Shown here in pieces: positions 54,536-64,000 of a stretch of 64,000 nt of DNA; the stretch's first letter is position 1; every line of letters begins with the position of its first letter. This DNA comes from Viola odorata (Eukaryota; Streptophyta; Magnoliopsida; Malpighiales; Violaceae). The translations under genes were made by a program, and so were the position numbers. Location of the stretch: assembly GCA_963691705.1 (NCBI GenBank), contig OY829546.1, forward strand, positions 35,434,040-35,498,039, in the 5' to 3' direction. The notes beneath the pieces were generated by a model. It searched no databases and was not told the DNA's origin. It was given only the letters and a program-made list of their open reading frames with translations.

Positions 54536-57023
54536 CTATGGCGCCGCCGTCCCACTATCCCCCTGCCCTTCGTGACTTGTCACCTGCATCCTGTAAAAGT
54601 TCTCATCAGTAAGGATCTCAGATTTCTTCTGAAAGACTTGGGTGAGGTCCTCAGCACGAAACGCTTCTTCCCCGCAAAGCTGCACAAAGCAATCGGACAT
54701 GATACCTGCGGTCATCTCACAATACCATTTACATTTTTCTGCCGACTCCTTCTCTAGGGCAACCTTCTCCTCCCCCAGTACCGTCTTCTCCCTTACCAGC
54801 GCGACATTCTTGCTCTTTTTTGCCGCTAATTCGGCGTTAAGAGCGACAATTTTGGCGGCCTCCTGCTCAATGACCTCTTCCATCTCTCTCTTGACAGTCA
54901 TCAGGGTTGTCGCCAGATCATCACACTCCCCCGTTATCTTCTCCACTTCTTCTCGTTTCTTAGCAAGTTCTTCCAAAACTTGCTGATGAGCGTTATGTAG
55001 CTTGTTCGAGGAAGAAGTGAGAGACTTAACTTTCTTTGTCATGTGCCCGACCCAATAGTGGAAGTTGTGGAAAGCAGAAAATATGTCAGAGCGCACCAAA
55101 ATCACTTGTTCCTCAAGAGGTTTAGAAAGAAACGCCTCCTCCTCTTCCTGGAGCGATAACGCGTGTGCGGCCAGGAAAGCAGAAGCCGCGCTAGAATTGT
55201 CACCCCTCACAGCCGCAAACCCAGTCTTGCGCAAGTTACCCAAGTCAATTTGATGGGTAACGGGCCCGGAATCGCCCAGCGAGCTCACATCCGCCATGAG
55301 ATGGGGAGTAGCAGCCTCCCCCTCGAAAGATGGAGCATTCGAGGGGACAAAGACTAAAGTAGTTGGGGATGGAGGCTGAAGAGAAGAAGCGCCCATAACA
55401 AACCCAAGAGAATCATGAGAGTGGAAGGGTAGAAAATTGGACTCCGTTAAGTGCGCGGTAAAGCCCATAACCTGGGAAACGGAAGGAGGAGGCGACGTGT
55501 CAAAGGAATTGGGCAAAACCTGAAAAGATCCGGAAATACCAACAGTCCTCAAAGGATCAGAAGATTGACCCCTAGAAGGCACTTCAAAAGCAAAGACGGC
55601 AACACCCCCGCTATCCCCCTCCTGGTGGATAACGGGACCCCTTGACAAGCTCGCGCCCTCCCCGTCATGTCGCGGTTTCTTGCGACGCTGATTGAACACG
55701 TGAGATAAGTTCATGTTATCCTCTAATGACGGGTGAGCAGAGGCAACAATAGTATCCTACAACGAGAAATATTGAGAAAGATAAGAAAACAAAAGAGAAA
55801 GCTGGAAAACGTTAAAAAACGCAATACGCGAGATAACGAGGGCATGAAAGAAAAACGTACAGTAGCGATATCTATAACGGGCATCTCTAAAGAGATTACC
55901 ATGCTAGAGAGAGGAGCAAGGGAGGCAACGCGTCTTCTCCTCTTCTTTCTTCTCCTGACAGAAACTCTATAAGAAGATGCTTGAATAGGAGAAATGGTGG
56001 CAGAAACAGTCAGAACAAAAGCAGGGACGGTAACAACTTCCTCACCAATTTGAGAAGTAGATCCCTGAACGGGACTAACAGTCACAACAGACGATAGAAC
56101 CGGATCAACTGCCGCAGCAGTAGCCGCAATAGTAGCAGCAGAGGCAGCTGCAGCGGTAGCGGCAACTTCCTCTCTCTCTCTCTCTTCTCTTTTGAGCCCT
56201 CCTCTCTCGTCTTCTAACACACTCGGGCTTCCAGCCGGGTGGAGGTTCTGCACAAATCACAAGACAATGTTAGCATTAGTACCCTTTGAAATAACAAGAA
56301 AATAGTAAAATACTCACTTTCAACACAGGCTTGAATGTCAATCCTGCACGCCAGTTTGCGAGTATGAAAGCTAAGGTTCAGCTCGAGCAGTTTGTTTAAC
56401 CAGCCTTGTTCAGGCGAAGGGAGAGGCCTTCGCTGACCCTAGACCCCATCCTTGATGTCGTGATTAAAACCAGTTCTCCACCAGGGGCTAGGCAGATTAA
56501 TGATAAATAACTCATTTTTCCAATTATCAATGGAAGATTCAAGGTGCAGAAGCTTCCAGGTAAAAGGCTTTAATGATTCGTCATCATAACGTGGCGATAT
56601 CGCTATAACGCCCCTACAACTATACAATTGAAAAAGCGATTGAAGCAGCAAAAGGGAAGGAGAGGCGATCCCTTTGTATCTACAAAGTTCTATGAATGCG
56701 TAAATACAACAATACACATTAGGGGTCAATTGGACAGGATTTAAGTTAAGAGTGGCGAATAACTATTCCACCAAAGGATGAAAAGGAAACTGGAAACCAT
56801 AGCCAAACATCTTGGCATATAAAAGCCTACGGTTGTCGGCCAATTCACTATTAAGGCGTAACGAATCAGGGGCGACTTCAACCGAACAATTTTCAAGAAT
56901 GTAGGCATTATGTTGGGATAATTTCTGTTGAAGTACGGTCGGAGAAGTGATAGTGGTAACAATGTTTTCAATCTTTTCCTCCCCAACAGATTTGGGTTGA
57001 GGACGACGACGAGTTCAAGCCAT
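54536..57023 (-). pseudogene. antisense unit B of Tat copy 2: three-exon protein with gypsy-type transposon domain and coiled coil
   Basis: Exons 57023-56318, 56247-55900 and 55756-54536 on the minus strand with GT-AG introns of 70 and 143 bp. Exon 1 starts MA-stop-TRRRPQ (TGA at codon 3). It reads through a globular part (MFGYGFQFPFHPLVE, stop, LFATLNLNPVQL, then ISPRYDD and WKNELFIINLP) resembling the plant family annotated as putative gypsy-type transposon protein (PF04195). Exon 2 is basic and alanine-rich, with a (GA)n tract at about 56167-56195 that seems to have shifted the frame. Exon 3 is an open frame of 392 codons from 55714, containing a long coiled coil (about 54640-55010). Function is unknown. 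The three stops are each one transition from a sense codon. Confidence 0.7.
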
Positions 57024-57632
57024 GACAGAAGTAAAAAGATGAAAAAAGTGACAAAAAGGGATAGAAGTACCTTTCTAAGGGAAGAAATCAGAGTGCCCAG
57101 ATGGTGGAAAGAAGAAACGCAAGACGACTTGAGATGTTATGGAGAAAATAAAACAACAAAAGGAGGAAAGGAAACAATGTGGCGGGTTTTATAACCCTAG
57201 CGGTTAGTTAAAATGACTGTTGAAATAATCATTTTGTGGGAAGCGTCAGGAGGAAAAGACACGGGTAATGAGTACATTTTTAGAGAAGCGAGAAGGCGCT
57301 TCGATTTTACCATTCCCAAGGGAGCACCAACCCCTAGTGCCTTTGCGAAGTGACACATGTGGTCTAGCTATTATTGCTTTTCTCTTGCATTAATGAGGGA
57401 TTCTCAAGCATTAAATGCTCTGAAAAAGTGGAATCAATTTTCAAACTAAGACAGGCGCAATAACGTGATGATCAAGATAATGCGATGCAGCGTTAATTTA
57501 GTCGATAGTCACTAAGATAACGCAAAAGAGGAAGATAACGTGGCAGAGATTAATATTATTGAAAAAAGAAGTTTGGGCGTTATTATTACAAAGACAATGG
57601 CGACAATGATCAAATCAAGAAAGAAACAACAA
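57024..57632 (-). promoter_or_regulatory. upstream region of antisense unit B, with TATA box
   Basis: Minus-strand GGTTATAAAACCC gives TATAAAA at 57187-57193, 164 bp above the unit B start codon. No coding sequence is seen. The left part belongs to the leader of B and the right part to the 3' flank of A. Confidence 0.5.
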
Positions 57633-57904
57633 TTAACGGGGACGGGTGGAACCCCTCGCGTCCCCCGCGACATCCGAATCATCAGATAACGGGAGCGTCT
57701 CATTATCGCCGCCATGGCCTTCTTCTTCCTCCTCTAAGGAAGGAAAACCTTCCTTGCTCCCGTCAATCTCACTTATTTTTGCAGAGGCATAGTCGGCTAT
57801 CTTAGCAGGATCGAAAGTCCCACTGCGATAATAATCCGCGAACCCGGCGGTAAAGGCCCACATGGCTTTTCTTTTCCACCAGCTGATCTTTGATGGAACC
57901 TTGG

Positions 57905-58160
57905 CTAAATCCGCGTCACGGATCGATATCTCTTCACAAAGAAGAGAGTTCCTCTTGTCAGCTGTCGCCAGCTCCGCCTCCAAAGCCTCAACGATAGCCT
58001 TTCCCTTGGATTTTTCCCTTGCTAAATCCACGTCGCGAACCGATATCTCTTCATGAAGAAGAGAATTTTTCTTTTCAGTAGCTACCAATTCAGCCTCCAT
58101 TGCTTCAACTTTGGGCTTCCCATGGATTTTTCCCTCACAAGGTCACACGACAGACACCTA
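57905..58160 (-). repeat. internal 117-bp coding repeat in antisense unit A
   Basis: The stretch EKSKGKAIVEALEAEL followed by NSLLCEEISIRDADLA occurs twice in full (58125-57905) with a third, partial copy upstream. The period is 39 residues. The segments are heptad-like, so the coiled coil seems to have grown by unit duplication. Confidence 0.85.
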
Positions 58161-59181
58161 ACTCTGTCTGGGTACGATCCTATAGCTGCGTTAACTTCTT
58201 CACTTTGGCCAAGGTGTGGTCGAGCTGCGCCTTTGAGTCAGACGAACTCTGAAGCTTGCTACCATGGGCCTTGGTAAAATAATGAAATTTACGGAAGTAG
58301 GCCAAAGAGTCAATTAAAACGCGTGCGCGTTGAATATAGGGGGGAAGTTGCAGTAACTTTTCCTTATCTTCAGGCGAACCAAATATGTCACCCACTAAGA
58401 TCGCTGTCGGTTGATCTCGTGATAACGGGTTCGACACCCCTAGAGCATGAAGACCGTCAATTCCAAAGTTCGACAGATCTAGCCGATAAGAAGGAACCCC
58501 TTGAGGCCCTTGAGAGGAAAGATTGGAGATGACAGAAGGAGTGGAACCACCAGTAGAATTGCTAACACAGGAAACAGAAGTAAAGAACAGCGGCTGAGGA
58601 GCCCTTGCTGGTGGGTCAGGAAATACGCTCTAGCACGGAGCTGGCACCACCACATCAGGAATACAATAAGAGATAGGAGACTGCTGGGCCTCAGCGGCAA
58701 GGGAAGAGCTTGTTGTCAATAAAGTTTCCGCTGATACCACAGGAGCCTCGATAACGGGGGAGGTTTTCGTTATTGGAGGAGCCTCAATTGACGACGAAAG
58801 AACGTTGGTGGTAGAAGAAGAGGGCGTCAATGGTGGAACATCAACACTTATCGAAGGAAAATCTTTGGCGGTACCAGAAGAAGTGGCGATATCAGAGTAA
58901 GCACAGCCCGTCAGTGGTGGCAAAGGAGGACGCATGGCAGTCTCAGTCACCTAATTTTCCTTCTCTTCCCTGAGTCTCTTTCATTGAGCCTTAGAAACCT
59001 GACGAAGGCTAGACTCCATGTCCATGTCCTTACCTTCACCCTCACTTGCAACTCCGTATGAAAAAACCTCTGTCTTGACTGTTAGCGGACCTAGGCTAGA
59101 CCTTACCTACCGAATAGGCAGCCAATTCTCCATAAAGTGAGAAGCGCGAGTAGAAACACGTCCTCTTTGAAGGGCCGCCCC

Positions 59182-59186
59182 TGAAG
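59182..59186. repeat. target-site duplication TGAAG, left copy
   Basis: Matches TGAAG at 60630-60634 on the right of the solo LTR. Confidence 0.9.
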
Positions 59187-60629
59187 TGATACGATCTTAG
59201 GATCGTATCTAGCCCTAGTGCGCATCAATACCGAGAGACAAGTAGCAATTGGGCTAAGGCACGCAAGGGAGCCAGCTAGACAAGCTACCAAGAGCTTAGT
59301 GAGTGTAGCTAGAGACCATAGGGTGATCATGAAGAGAAATGCAAGAGTGAGGCATGTGTTTGAGCAAGAAACGTGCAAAGGCAAGACGCAAGAGGCACCT
59401 ATGGCTGCGTTAGAGTCCAGAAATGATTTGGTGGTGAAGATGAACTCCGAATTGACTAATTCCAAAAATACAAGACACCGCAAGATGTTAGGAATGTCGC
59501 GTCCAAATATCAGGTCAATCGGACGAGGGAATCAGGGTCGGATTCGAGTCATGATATCAGCGTGCATAGTGGGAATGTAATCCGTCAAGGCAATATTGAC
59601 CATGAGCCAAAATAAAAACGGTTCGAGATTTTTAAGTAATTCCAATTGTAATGGAAACCTAAGTCAAGGATCTAATGCTTGACCAATTTTGAGTGGAAAC
59701 GCACGAGCCAATCAAGAGAAGGCTCGAAAGGAATTTCAGTACGACAAGGAAAGACCAAGTTCTAATGCGACTAGGAGAAGGAATTCGATTTGAGCAAGAA
59801 GAGCGGGTGGACGCCTATGAGAGGACTTGGATGAGCTGATTAGATTATTATTACTATTATTTATTACTTTGTTAGAGTTTAATTATAGATAGGAGTTCTA
59901 TTCTAATTAGTAGTTCTATTTCTTGTAAAACTAGTATTGTAAAACGCCTATTTAAAGGCTTGCTTTGTTATTAATAAAATTAATCAGAGTTTTCACATAA
60001 ATTCCTATACCAAATTCCATTCACCATTCTACCAACTTATTCTCTTGATTCTGGAGCAAGCCGTCCTTGTGTAACTTAGCCGTGTGACTCGGTTAGGGCT
60101 AGCGGAGCGTGGCGACTTGTGTGACTCAAGGCGTGAGAGGGGCGTGAGCTAGTGTGCGTTGTTCGTGTGTGCGTTTGTGTGACTCAAGCGTGGATCTGCG
60201 AAGACGTGTGGCGTGATTCCTTGGTGTGGCATTTGAGTGATTCGGCGTGGGAGGTGCACAAGGCACGCTTAGCAATTGTGTGACTCAATTGCTAGGGTTC
60301 GTGGGATTCGGACCTTGGGGCTTGTGTGATTCAAGCTTCAAAATCGTGTGATTCGATTTCTTTGGGGACTGGACGGACTCAATCTCGGTGAGGAGGATTC
60401 GTTGGTGCGATGCTTGCGAATTGGACCTTAGGCGCTAGTCAAGTACTAAGCAATCAAATGAGTTCTAAACGGTGAGAGTGATTTTTACATTAACCTCAAT
60501 TAGTAGTATGGGATGCTAATTGATTAAAAGGAGCGTTCAAGGAGGGATATGTCTTAATTCCGCAAACCAAATCGAGAGAAGAACAAGATCGTCACTTATG
60601 CGCGTTTCGGCCTAGCCAGGATCGTATCA
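59187..60629 (+). mobile_element. solo LTR (1443 bp) inside antisense unit A
   Basis: Starts TGATACGATC and ends GATCGTATCA (perfect 10-bp inverted ends), flanked by TGAAG on both sides. The left end continues as a hairpin GATACGATC-TTAG-GATCGTATC. A TATA-like TATTTAAAGG near 59948 and an AATAAAATT near 59974 suggest plus-strand transcription. There is no internal coding region or second copy, so it is what recombination between two LTRs leaves behind. The family is not identified. Confidence 0.88.
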
Positions 60630-61532
60630 TGAAGTCCTTCTTTTCTTTAATAGGACACTACGGTCAGGTGGAGCTCTGGAAAGCGTAGAAGGAGGCGCTG
60701 TGGGAGGAGACGCAACCCTCAAATGAGCGTCATCCCCTTCGGACGATTGATTGATAACGCCTCCTGCAAAAAGGCACATCAGTAAATGAAAAGGAAGAAC
60801 GATAACACTAGAATTTAAAGACTCACCTACGGCGTACTCAGATAAAGGCCTGTACAAGGCAAAGTTTTGAATCTGGAAAGGTGTCTCCATCTCTAACAAG
60901 GCGTCAGCCTGAGCCAACTCCTTTCTAGACAAGATGACCGGTTTCACCCAGTCAGTATTGGTGATGCCCCGGTTAAAGCCCCTACGCCACAAATGGGAAG
61001 ACAACTCAATGACGAAGAAACCACCCTTCTAGTCATCAACAGTTTCTTTAAACTCTCAAAAATTTTACCAGAAAGACTGGGCGTATGCGTCATTCCACCT
61101 TGGAATAACGCTCACTAGACCATTGCGACAAGTGAGGCTGAAGAATTTACGAAATAAATTGATAGAAGGGGCAAGAATACTCTTCATTTCGCAGGCGCGG
61201 ATGAAAGTGTAGATACCACACCATGATGAGGGTGTTATCTGCACCGGGTTAATCTTACATTGACACAGTATATCCTCTATTGAAGCATGAACAGGAAGGC
61301 GGAAACCATAAAGAAACATATTAAAATACAACATCCTACGAGTTCCCCACAGGACATCGTGAAGCCTCATATGCCTCTCTGGAAGCATAAAGGTATAACC
61401 GCTAGGGAAAGAGATACCATGACTCTCTAACTCGAGCCGCAGAACGGTCTCGCAAGTAAAAACACTAGCTGTACTCTCGATCTCAGGATCTATAGGCTCT
61501 CGGGGGCCAGTCTGAGATCTCGTATGATGCAT

Positions 61533-62155
61533 AATGAAGAGATAATAAAGAGGGAAACTGGAAGAAGGTGAAGCAGGGTACCTTAGGAAGAAGAATAGCA
61601 GAACGGACGAATCGCCTGAGTCGATGAGTAGTTGGGACAGTTTTCTTCAAGAAAAGAAGAAGAATAGAGAATAGCAGAAAAAATTCAAAATACGAGTAAA
61701 AGTTTGAGAAGAAAGAAGTTGCTTCCTTTTAAAGGCTAAACCTAGCGAAGACGGCTGATTAGCCAATCATAACGAAACACGCGTAAAATCGACAATGACA
61801 CGTGGAAAGATATCAGAAGAACATTTAAAGCCAAGCATTTATATCTGTAGAAGATGAAGGCAGTTAACAACAAGAAGTTAGAATGATGGTTGTGCGGAGC
61901 AACGACCAACCGTTTGGCGTTAACCATCCAATGACTAAAGGGTTAACGCAAGAACACAACAACGAAGGAAAGAAAACGAGGAACGCTACTTTATTTATGA
62001 AAAAGCCATACGACATCTACAATAAGCATAATGGGCAGTCAGTCCTCATCAAACCAATAAGAAGGCCAGTAGAAATCATCTCCATCCGAAGACGGCAGTT
62101 CTGCGTCAAGTAAAGGGAAAGGGTCATCAGCCTTTTTCTCTTTGCCAAGCCCTGG
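61533..62155. promoter_or_regulatory. spacer above antisense unit A
   Basis: Leader and promoter area of unit A on the minus strand. A weak TATA-like TTTAAAAG lies at 61727-61734. It also includes the 3' flank of unit C. No coding content was recognised. Confidence 0.35.
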
Positions 62156-62497
62156 CTATGGGTCCTCTGAAGGTTTTTCCATCTTCGAAGAAGTCGCGCA
62201 CGAGTCCCCCTTGACGGCAGAAGTCGTAACCTCAGAACCTATGTCGCTAGTTGAGATTCTTTCCATGAAACGACTAATGTGAGGAAACAGTTCATCACCC
62301 CTCCTTACTGAAGGAGTGTAAGAATTCGAGCAAACGTCGAAGGACTCAAAAGTTTTCTTTTTTGATCTCTTACGACCCTTACGTCGAGAGAGCCGCCTCT
62401 TCCGATACGGTGAAGAAGGGTAATCTGAATCGAGAGAAGTTGGAGGAGTTGGTGGAGAATCACGCTCGACCGTATCCATGGAATATGAGTCAGCCAT
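62156..62497 (-). CDS. antisense unit C of Tat copy 2: basic, serine-rich 113-aa protein, unknown
   Basis: Open frame from MADSYSMDTVERDSPPTPPT to a TGA. It has a P/S/T-rich start, a strongly basic block of R and K around residues 32-50 that could serve as a nuclear signal, and a serine-rich end. There is no known domain. A TATA-like CTATTTAATG lies about 70 bp above the start. It may be a real small gene of the element, the first exon of a larger one, or chance. Confidence 0.4.
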   Translation of the reverse strand: MADSYSMDTVERDSPPTPPTSLDSDYPSSPYRKRRLSRRKGRKRSKKKTFESFDVCSNSYTPSVRRGDELFPHISRFMERISTSDIGSEVTTSAVKGDSCATSSKMEKPSEDP

Positions 62498-63022
62498 GAA
62501 ATTACAAGCAATCTCAACAGAGAAACTAAATAAAGATGAACAGGGAAAAGAAAGAAAAATCTCATTAAATAGTCGTGGTGAAAGGGCGTCCTTACCTTTT
62601 CACATGCCCTCTAAGGATAATTAATGCACGTCGAGAAGAATGATCATAATTACAAAATGGGATCCTGTGATCACGCCTGGTGGATATTCGCACAAATCAA
62701 GAGATGCTGGAAAACTGCCCAATCAGTTAGCATTGAGAAGGCGGCGTGAAAATTAATGCAAGAAACGGTTAGTAGCAATCTTTAATCGCCATTTGGCGAA
62801 TAAAGAAAAGCAAGTCTTGAGAGAATCTAATCAACGACGGGCTCATTTTTGGTTGGGCTAATGTTAGTCCCAACCGACACGAAGTTTACACACCACAGAG
62901 AGTAGAAGGACACAAGCAAGATAATGACAAAATATTTTATTTATGGCCTAAACGGCCTAAAACGTACATCCACATAAAAATAAAGGAAAAAGATAAAGAA
63001 ACAAAGGGATGGCTGGAAGCGA
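62498..63022. other. spacer between antisense units C and D
   Basis: Leader of C and 3' flank of D. It contains a 26-bp segment (62838-62863) that nearly repeats the last bases before the 3' LTR (63578-63603). No coding content was recognised. Confidence 0.5.
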
Positions 63023-63403
63023 TCAGGCGTTGGACCCGGCATCGTCATCTGGCACAGAGGGAATCTCCCTCAGGGCATCTCCTAGGGAAGTCAGTTCGGA
63101 GGAGGAAACCCTCATGCCCTTCAAACAGCACCCTAGCAGATCCTTCCTTTGCTGCAGCATGGTGATGACCACCTGGATGCAAGAGACAGCAGCAACCAAC
63201 TTCGATACACTCTTCAGAGGACTGAAGTCCTCTAGAGAAGCAACACCTTGCCTGGACAGAAAAGGGGTCATCATTCCCTGAAGCTCCAGAATTTCCTTAG
63301 AGGTTTTGATCAGCATGGTCTCCATAAAGCCAACGTCGGCCTCGGTAAGATTCTTCAAAGTATGGGCTTTGGAGATCAAGAAATTTTTGGTCAGTTCATC
63401 CAT
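63023..63403 (-). CDS. antisense unit D of Tat copy 2: helical 126-aa protein, unknown
   Basis: Intact frame from MDELTKNFLISKAHTLKNL to a TGA. It is leucine- and methionine-rich with predicted amphipathic helices throughout (VGFMETMLIKTSKEILELQG, SVSKLVAAVSCIQVVITMLQ), and an acidic tail. It has no recognised domain. The ATG (63403-63401) sits about 50 bp below a TATA box (63452-63459), with a short pyrimidine-rich leader between. This is the best-preserved antisense frame of the element. Confidence 0.55.
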   Translation of the reverse strand: MDELTKNFLISKAHTLKNLTEADVGFMETMLIKTSKEILELQGMMTPFLSRQGVASLEDFSPLKSVSKLVAAVSCIQVVITMLQQRKDLLGCCLKGMRVSSSELTSLGDALREIPSVPDDDAGSNA

Positions 63404-63451
63404 GGTGAAAATGGCAGAAGAGATGAGAAGAATTAGTGCAATGGAGAATCC

Positions 63452-63459
63452 AATTTATA
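63452..63459 (-). promoter_or_regulatory. TATA box of antisense unit D
   Basis: Minus-strand CCTATAAATTGG, about 50 bp above the unit D start codon. The distance suits a start site about 30 bp downstream and a leader of about 20 bp. Confidence 0.5.
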
Positions 63460-63601
63460 GGCCCAAGGGAATGATGGTTTGAAAAGACACGCCTCTCGAT
63501 AATCGCACCACCCCGATATCTCGCAGAACATGGAACGGACAAAGTCGAAAATAGAGCAATAACCCTTGGTAAACACTCGGGCTCGTTTTCGGTTGGGCTT
63601 A

Positions 63602-64000
63602 TGATAACTATAGACGTAACTTGAGGGGCATTTTTGTCCTTATACCTAGTGTTAAGGCCGGAACACTGTAGCTGCCACTAGGCGTCCGCCTCCATGGCTA
63701 CCGCCTCTTACCCCACATAACGGTGATCCCTGGGATGGTCGACATCAGGGGGGTCTCACACGTTATCCAACAGCACACACGGCGTTATCCCATCCCAGGC
63801 AAGGCATGACGTCACTCGAGGTACCTGAGCGTTATCTTCCCTAGATAACGCCCACCCCCTACAGATAATGCTCATATTTTGCCTATAAATACCCCACCAT
63901 TCAAGATAAAAGGTAAGCATATGATTGCTAGTCGAACCCCTGCCATTTGAAACAGCCATACTGACTTAAGCATCGGAGTGTTTACGTCGGAGACCCCCTC
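63602..64000 (+). repeat. 3' LTR of Tat copy 2, cut by the window end
   Basis: Starts TGATAACTAT like the 5' LTR and matches it up to the window edge. Its G run has six bases (63748-63753), and the TGACGTCA box (63807-63814), hairpin and TATA box are all present. Confidence 0.95.

Larger units (their letters stand above)
57633..61532 (-). pseudogene. antisense unit A of Tat copy 2: paralogue of B, interrupted by a solo LTR
   Basis: Exon 1 runs 61532-60828. It starts MHHTRSQTGPREP and has a globular part (LYGFRLPVHASIEDI, FRKFFSLTC, VIPRWNDAYAQSFW) matching unit B exon 1 (PF04195-like), with three in-frame stops near 61028-61064. Intron 60826-60764 is GT-AG and exon 2 starts at 60763 and is cut at 60629/59187 by the solo LTR. 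Downstream pieces at 58956-58180 form a P/S/T-rich linker with one TAG, then a helix (PPYIQRARVLIDSLAYFRKF) resembling unit B. A frameshift follows near 58110 and then the C-terminal frame 58100-57633. That frame holds a tandem 39-residue repeat and an acidic tail (EEEEEG). Function is unknown. Confidence 0.65.
46655..64000 (+). mobile_element. Ty3/gypsy LTR retrotransposon, Tat lineage (copy 2), at least 17.3 kb
   Basis: 5' LTR 46655-47161, primer site, gag-pol 47246-53085, tandem repeats, about 10 kb carrying antisense coding units, then the first 399 bp of the 3' LTR from 63602. The long 3' region and the extra RNase H mark the Tat (Retand/Ogre) lineage. Over the shared roughly 390 bp the two LTRs differ at about 25 positions (about 6.4%), apart from the G run. 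That would be some 2.5 million years at 1.3e-8 per site per year. The 3' LTR end and target duplication are outside the window. Confidence 0.94.

Noticed and set aside
59218..59580. 120-codon plus-strand frame in the solo LTR
   Set aside because: No similarity recognised. LTRs of this size carry chance frames, and the flanks define the segment as an LTR.
46655..64000. env-like gene in the Tat 3' region
   Set aside because: No signal peptide, transmembrane anchor or furin-like site is seen in any sense frame after pol. The coding units there are antisense and not membrane proteins.

Overview
The window is plant nuclear DNA, most likely from a eudicot with a large, repeat-rich genome. Three intron-bearing or organelle-targeted plant genes sit between stacks of nested LTR retrotransposons, a LINE and several MITEs. 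The species cannot be named from the sequence. I see no prokaryotic genes, CRISPR array, rRNA or complete tRNA gene.

Left repeat block (1-20430). A plant L1-type LINE (13181-14832 and 19897-20430) was invaded twice. An Athila-type Ty3/gypsy element (minus strand, 7711-13180) landed in its reverse transcriptase. A chromodomain-bearing Ty3/gypsy element (plus strand, 14833-19891, flanked by CATGG on both sides) landed between its zinc-binding and RNase H regions. The Athila element was then hit inside its RNase H by a Tat-lineage element (minus strand, 1-7710), whose 3' end lies beyond the window. All are decayed. The chromovirus keeps a long pol frame but has lost the integrase catalytic core.

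Gene island (20761-46654). It holds an intron-free mitochondrial/plastid P-class PPR gene (20761-22836, +), a three-exon plastid FKBP-type gene best matching FKBP17-2 (24775-25758, -), and a 13-exon Raf-like MAPKKK of the EDR1/CTR1 group best matching SIS8 (30411-41240, -). All 13 exons join with GT-AG introns in one frame to give 1038 codons. MITEs sit between and inside these genes: hAT type at 23626-24085, 26138-29386 and 37097-37641, and Stowaway at 27857-28116. A 3.8-kb region (42071-45888) looks like a decayed element or pseudogene carrying gene-like exons.

Right repeat block (46655-64000). A very long Tat-lineage element (LTR 507 bp, more than 17 kb in all) runs to the window edge, where its 3' LTR begins at 63602. 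Its pol is broken, but the 10.5 kb between pol and the 3' LTR is the most interesting part. It carries a tandem-repeat array and then four antisense coding units (B, A, C and D from left to right). Two of them are spliced and paralogous, and two or three have a TATA-like box upstream. A 1443-bp solo LTR with TGAAG target duplications interrupts unit A. The last codons of a homologous antisense protein can be read at positions 1-149, next to the equivalent repeat array of the left Tat element. The antisense gene is therefore a shared part of this lineage and not a chance ORF.
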